A stretch of DNA of 23,459 nucleotides from an uncultured Prevotella sp. GTDB taxonomy: Bacteria > Bacteroidota > Bacteroidia > Bacteroidales > Bacteroidaceae. The notes below the pieces were generated by a model. It was not told where the DNA came from, ran no database searches, and was given only the letters and a program-made list of their open reading frames with translations. The stretch spans positions 1 to 23,459 of the forward strand of contig CALIZL010000023.1 in NCBI GenBank assembly GCA_938028745.1, written 5' to 3'. Made by a program: the position numbers and the translations under genes. This document shows positions 22,466-23,459 of this stretch, one piece after another; position 1 is the first letter of the stretch, and each line of letters starts with the position of its first letter.

Positions 22466-22932
22466 AAAAAATTAAGATTTTACCTTTATTGGCCATTGCC
22501 TTCTTGGCTATTGCCCCTTTATTTTCGAGTTGTAACAACAAACATGACGAGATTATTGACGACTTACCACCCAACACAATGTTTGTTCAATCAAGGGCTT
22601 ACGCCATTACACGCGCCAAGATTGAGGATAAGGGTGAGCGTATCAAGATTAAATTAAAGTCGAATGTCGACGATATAGACGTGTCTATAACTTATCCCAA
22701 AGCGGCATTAGGTCTACGTTTGGACTTGTCACAGAGTGGTAAATGGGAATTCAACGGAAAGGTTGTAGAAGCCAAAGGCAAGGAACAGGTGCTTGCCGTA
22801 GGAAGTTATGTTGCCGTATCCAGATACAACCACAACTATATCTCGCTCTCTTATCATGTAAGATCAATAAGGAGTGGCAATGTCGAGGCTGGAAACTATT
22901 CCGGACCAGCGGCTGTTGAGCATGACGATTGA
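22462..22932 (+). CDS. Small predicted lipoprotein, 156 aa
   Basis: The signal peptide (basic MKKIK, hydrophobic core to about 21) ends in Phe-Ser-Ser-Cys with the lipidated Cys24, followed by Asn-Asn-Lys and an acidic patch (DEIIDDLPPN). The mature ~130 residues alternate strands (RIKIKLKSNVDDIDVSITY, GKWEFNGKVVEAK, LAVGSYVAVS, YISLSYHVRS), suggesting a small beta-sandwich anchored to a membrane. No named domain was recognised. It may be coupled to the upstream 33-codon ORF. A second, nearly identical promoter region 1 kb downstream suggests that another gene, perhaps a paralogue, begins at or beyond the window edge. A strong terminator follows at 23023-23075. Confidence 0.85.
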   Translation: MKKIKILPLLAIAFLAIAPLFSSCNNKHDEIIDDLPPNTMFVQSRAYAITRAKIEDKGERIKIKLKSNVDDIDVSITYPKAALGLRLDLSQSGKWEFNGKVVEAKGKEQVLAVGSYVAVSRYNHNYISLSYHVRSIRSGNVEAGNYSGPAAVEHDD

Positions 22933-23022
22933 TGGGCAGACTATTTTGGAAACCTAATTAAGAAGGCTCCAACCCTCATCTAAATAACCACAATGGGTGT
23001 TATCCCAAAGGTTCAATAATGT

Positions 23023-23075
23023 TTGTGGTGGCTTGCGTATTGGTGAACATTTCACTAATGGGCAAGCCACCACAA
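23023..23075 (+). terminator. Terminator after the 22462 lipoprotein gene
   Basis: TTGTGGTGGCTTGC (23023-23036) and GCAAGCCACCACAA (23062-23075) form a perfect 14-bp stem. Inside it ATTGGTGA and TCACTAAT can pair further, leaving a short loop. GTATTTTGTG follows. It lies 90 nt beyond the stop. Confidence 0.65.
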
Positions 23076-23080
23076 GTATT

Positions 23081-23201
23081 TTGTGAGCGTGTGAGTTTAT
23101 AAGTTCATGAGTTTGTGAATTTGTGAGTTTATGAGTTTGTGAGTTTGTGAGTTTTTAAGCTTGTGAGGTCTTGAGATTATAAGTCAATCAGTTTATAAGT
23201 T
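23081..23201. repeat. GAGTTTGTGA-type simple repeat tract
   Basis: Ten-base words of the form GAGTTTGTGA, GAGTTTATAA and GAATTTGTGA recur across about 120 bp with drift. It is the same kind of short-word spacer repeat seen between yggS and galE and after mrr, but with a different word. Confidence 0.65.
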
Positions 23202-23302
23202 ATACACCTGCCATTGCTAAATGCACGATGTTTGTTTGCGTATTAAGCCTAGCATAATGTAACGAAGGAACTCGGATTTGTCATGTTGTACTAATTTCAA
23301 TA

Positions 23303-23386
23303 AGTTAAAAATACATAGTATTACTTATAAATCGAGGGTGGGCAGATGCCCTAACACGTCTTTTGCCTATCTTTGCAAGCGAACAT
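23303..23386 (+). repeat. Duplicated promoter region, copy B
   Basis: Partner of 22237-22320, with TATCTTTG at 23368-23375 and the same flanking TTTTGCC and GCAA. It should drive a gene that starts at 23455 or just outside the window. Confidence 0.65.
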
Positions 23387-23459
23387 ACATAAATTTAAGA
23401 CAATGAAGTCATCTTGACTTTTCTCCCTTTCTTGTCTTCTTGAGAAGAATTAGTATGAA

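Larger units (their letters stand above)
22933..23459. other. Right-end intergenic region
   Basis: It contains the terminator at 23023-23075, a simple-repeat tract (23081-23201), a lone TGCTAAATGCA motif (about 23215-23225), and promoter copy B. An ATG at 23455 begins within the last five bases and may start the next gene. An earlier ATG at 23403 gives only four codons. Confidence 0.5.

Noticed and set aside
23412..23422. Another R1 start (TCTTGACTTTT) at the window edge
   Set aside because: Only 11 bp match the R1 5' end and the following bases diverge at once.

Overview
The window looks like chromosomal DNA of a Bacteroidota bacterium, most likely Prevotella (possibly a P. intermedia-like oral species). 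The genus is an inference. Supporting signs are: promoters of the Bacteroidota form TTG-N18-20-TAnnTTTG in front of several genes; no Shine-Dalgarno pattern; Bacteroidota-typical families (DUF4494 next to YggS, DUF5606 next to CoaE, an enlarged NusB, the TrpB2 form of tryptophan synthase beta); and lipoproteins with short Ser-Ser-Cys lipoboxes.

Layout. 1-3167 is mostly non-coding and repeat-rich. It holds one lipoprotein gene (418-1692), a degenerate 22-bp array, and the first full copy of a roughly 0.8-kb dispersed repeat (called R1 here, 2025-2841). Then come a solitary Mrr-type nuclease (3168-4088) and a convergent, GGTGAAA-repeat-filled spacer. Next is the minus-strand pair aminotransferase and LolC/E-type permease (6938 to 4409). 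Diverging from it are DUF4494-yggS and galE. After a GC-richer non-coding stretch comes an AT-rich PD-(D/E)XK nuclease gene (10111-11211). It is followed by a 150-bp MITE-like palindrome (11288-11437) and the second R1 copy (11607-12454). A secreted or lipid-anchored alpha/beta hydrolase (12729-14165) follows, then another 22-bp array. The housekeeping operon nusB-yajC-ybbR-coaE-DUF5606 spans 14896-18457. The window ends with a Ca2+/Na+ antiporter, a secreted protein of unknown role, trpB2 on the minus strand, and a small lipoprotein behind a structured leader that holds a coupled 33-codon ORF. A near-copy of that lipoprotein's promoter region stands at the right edge.

How the genes fit together. 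Most coding content is core: transcription antitermination, Sec accessory function, CoA synthesis, UDP-galactose supply, PLP homeostasis and lipoprotein export. The accessory signal lies in two lone nucleases without visible methyltransferases, and in an unusual density of structured repeats. R1 occurs three times in the window (one copy partial and inverted). Three of four 22-bp arrays share a GCATTTAGC-type core and a fourth has an unrelated unit. Several intergenic spacers carry short tandem words (7-11 bp), each spacer with its own word. The R1 family with its 22-bp arrays, the MITE-like element and the coupled leader ORF are the best candidates for undescribed biology. No tRNA, rRNA, CRISPR array, transposase or integrase was found.
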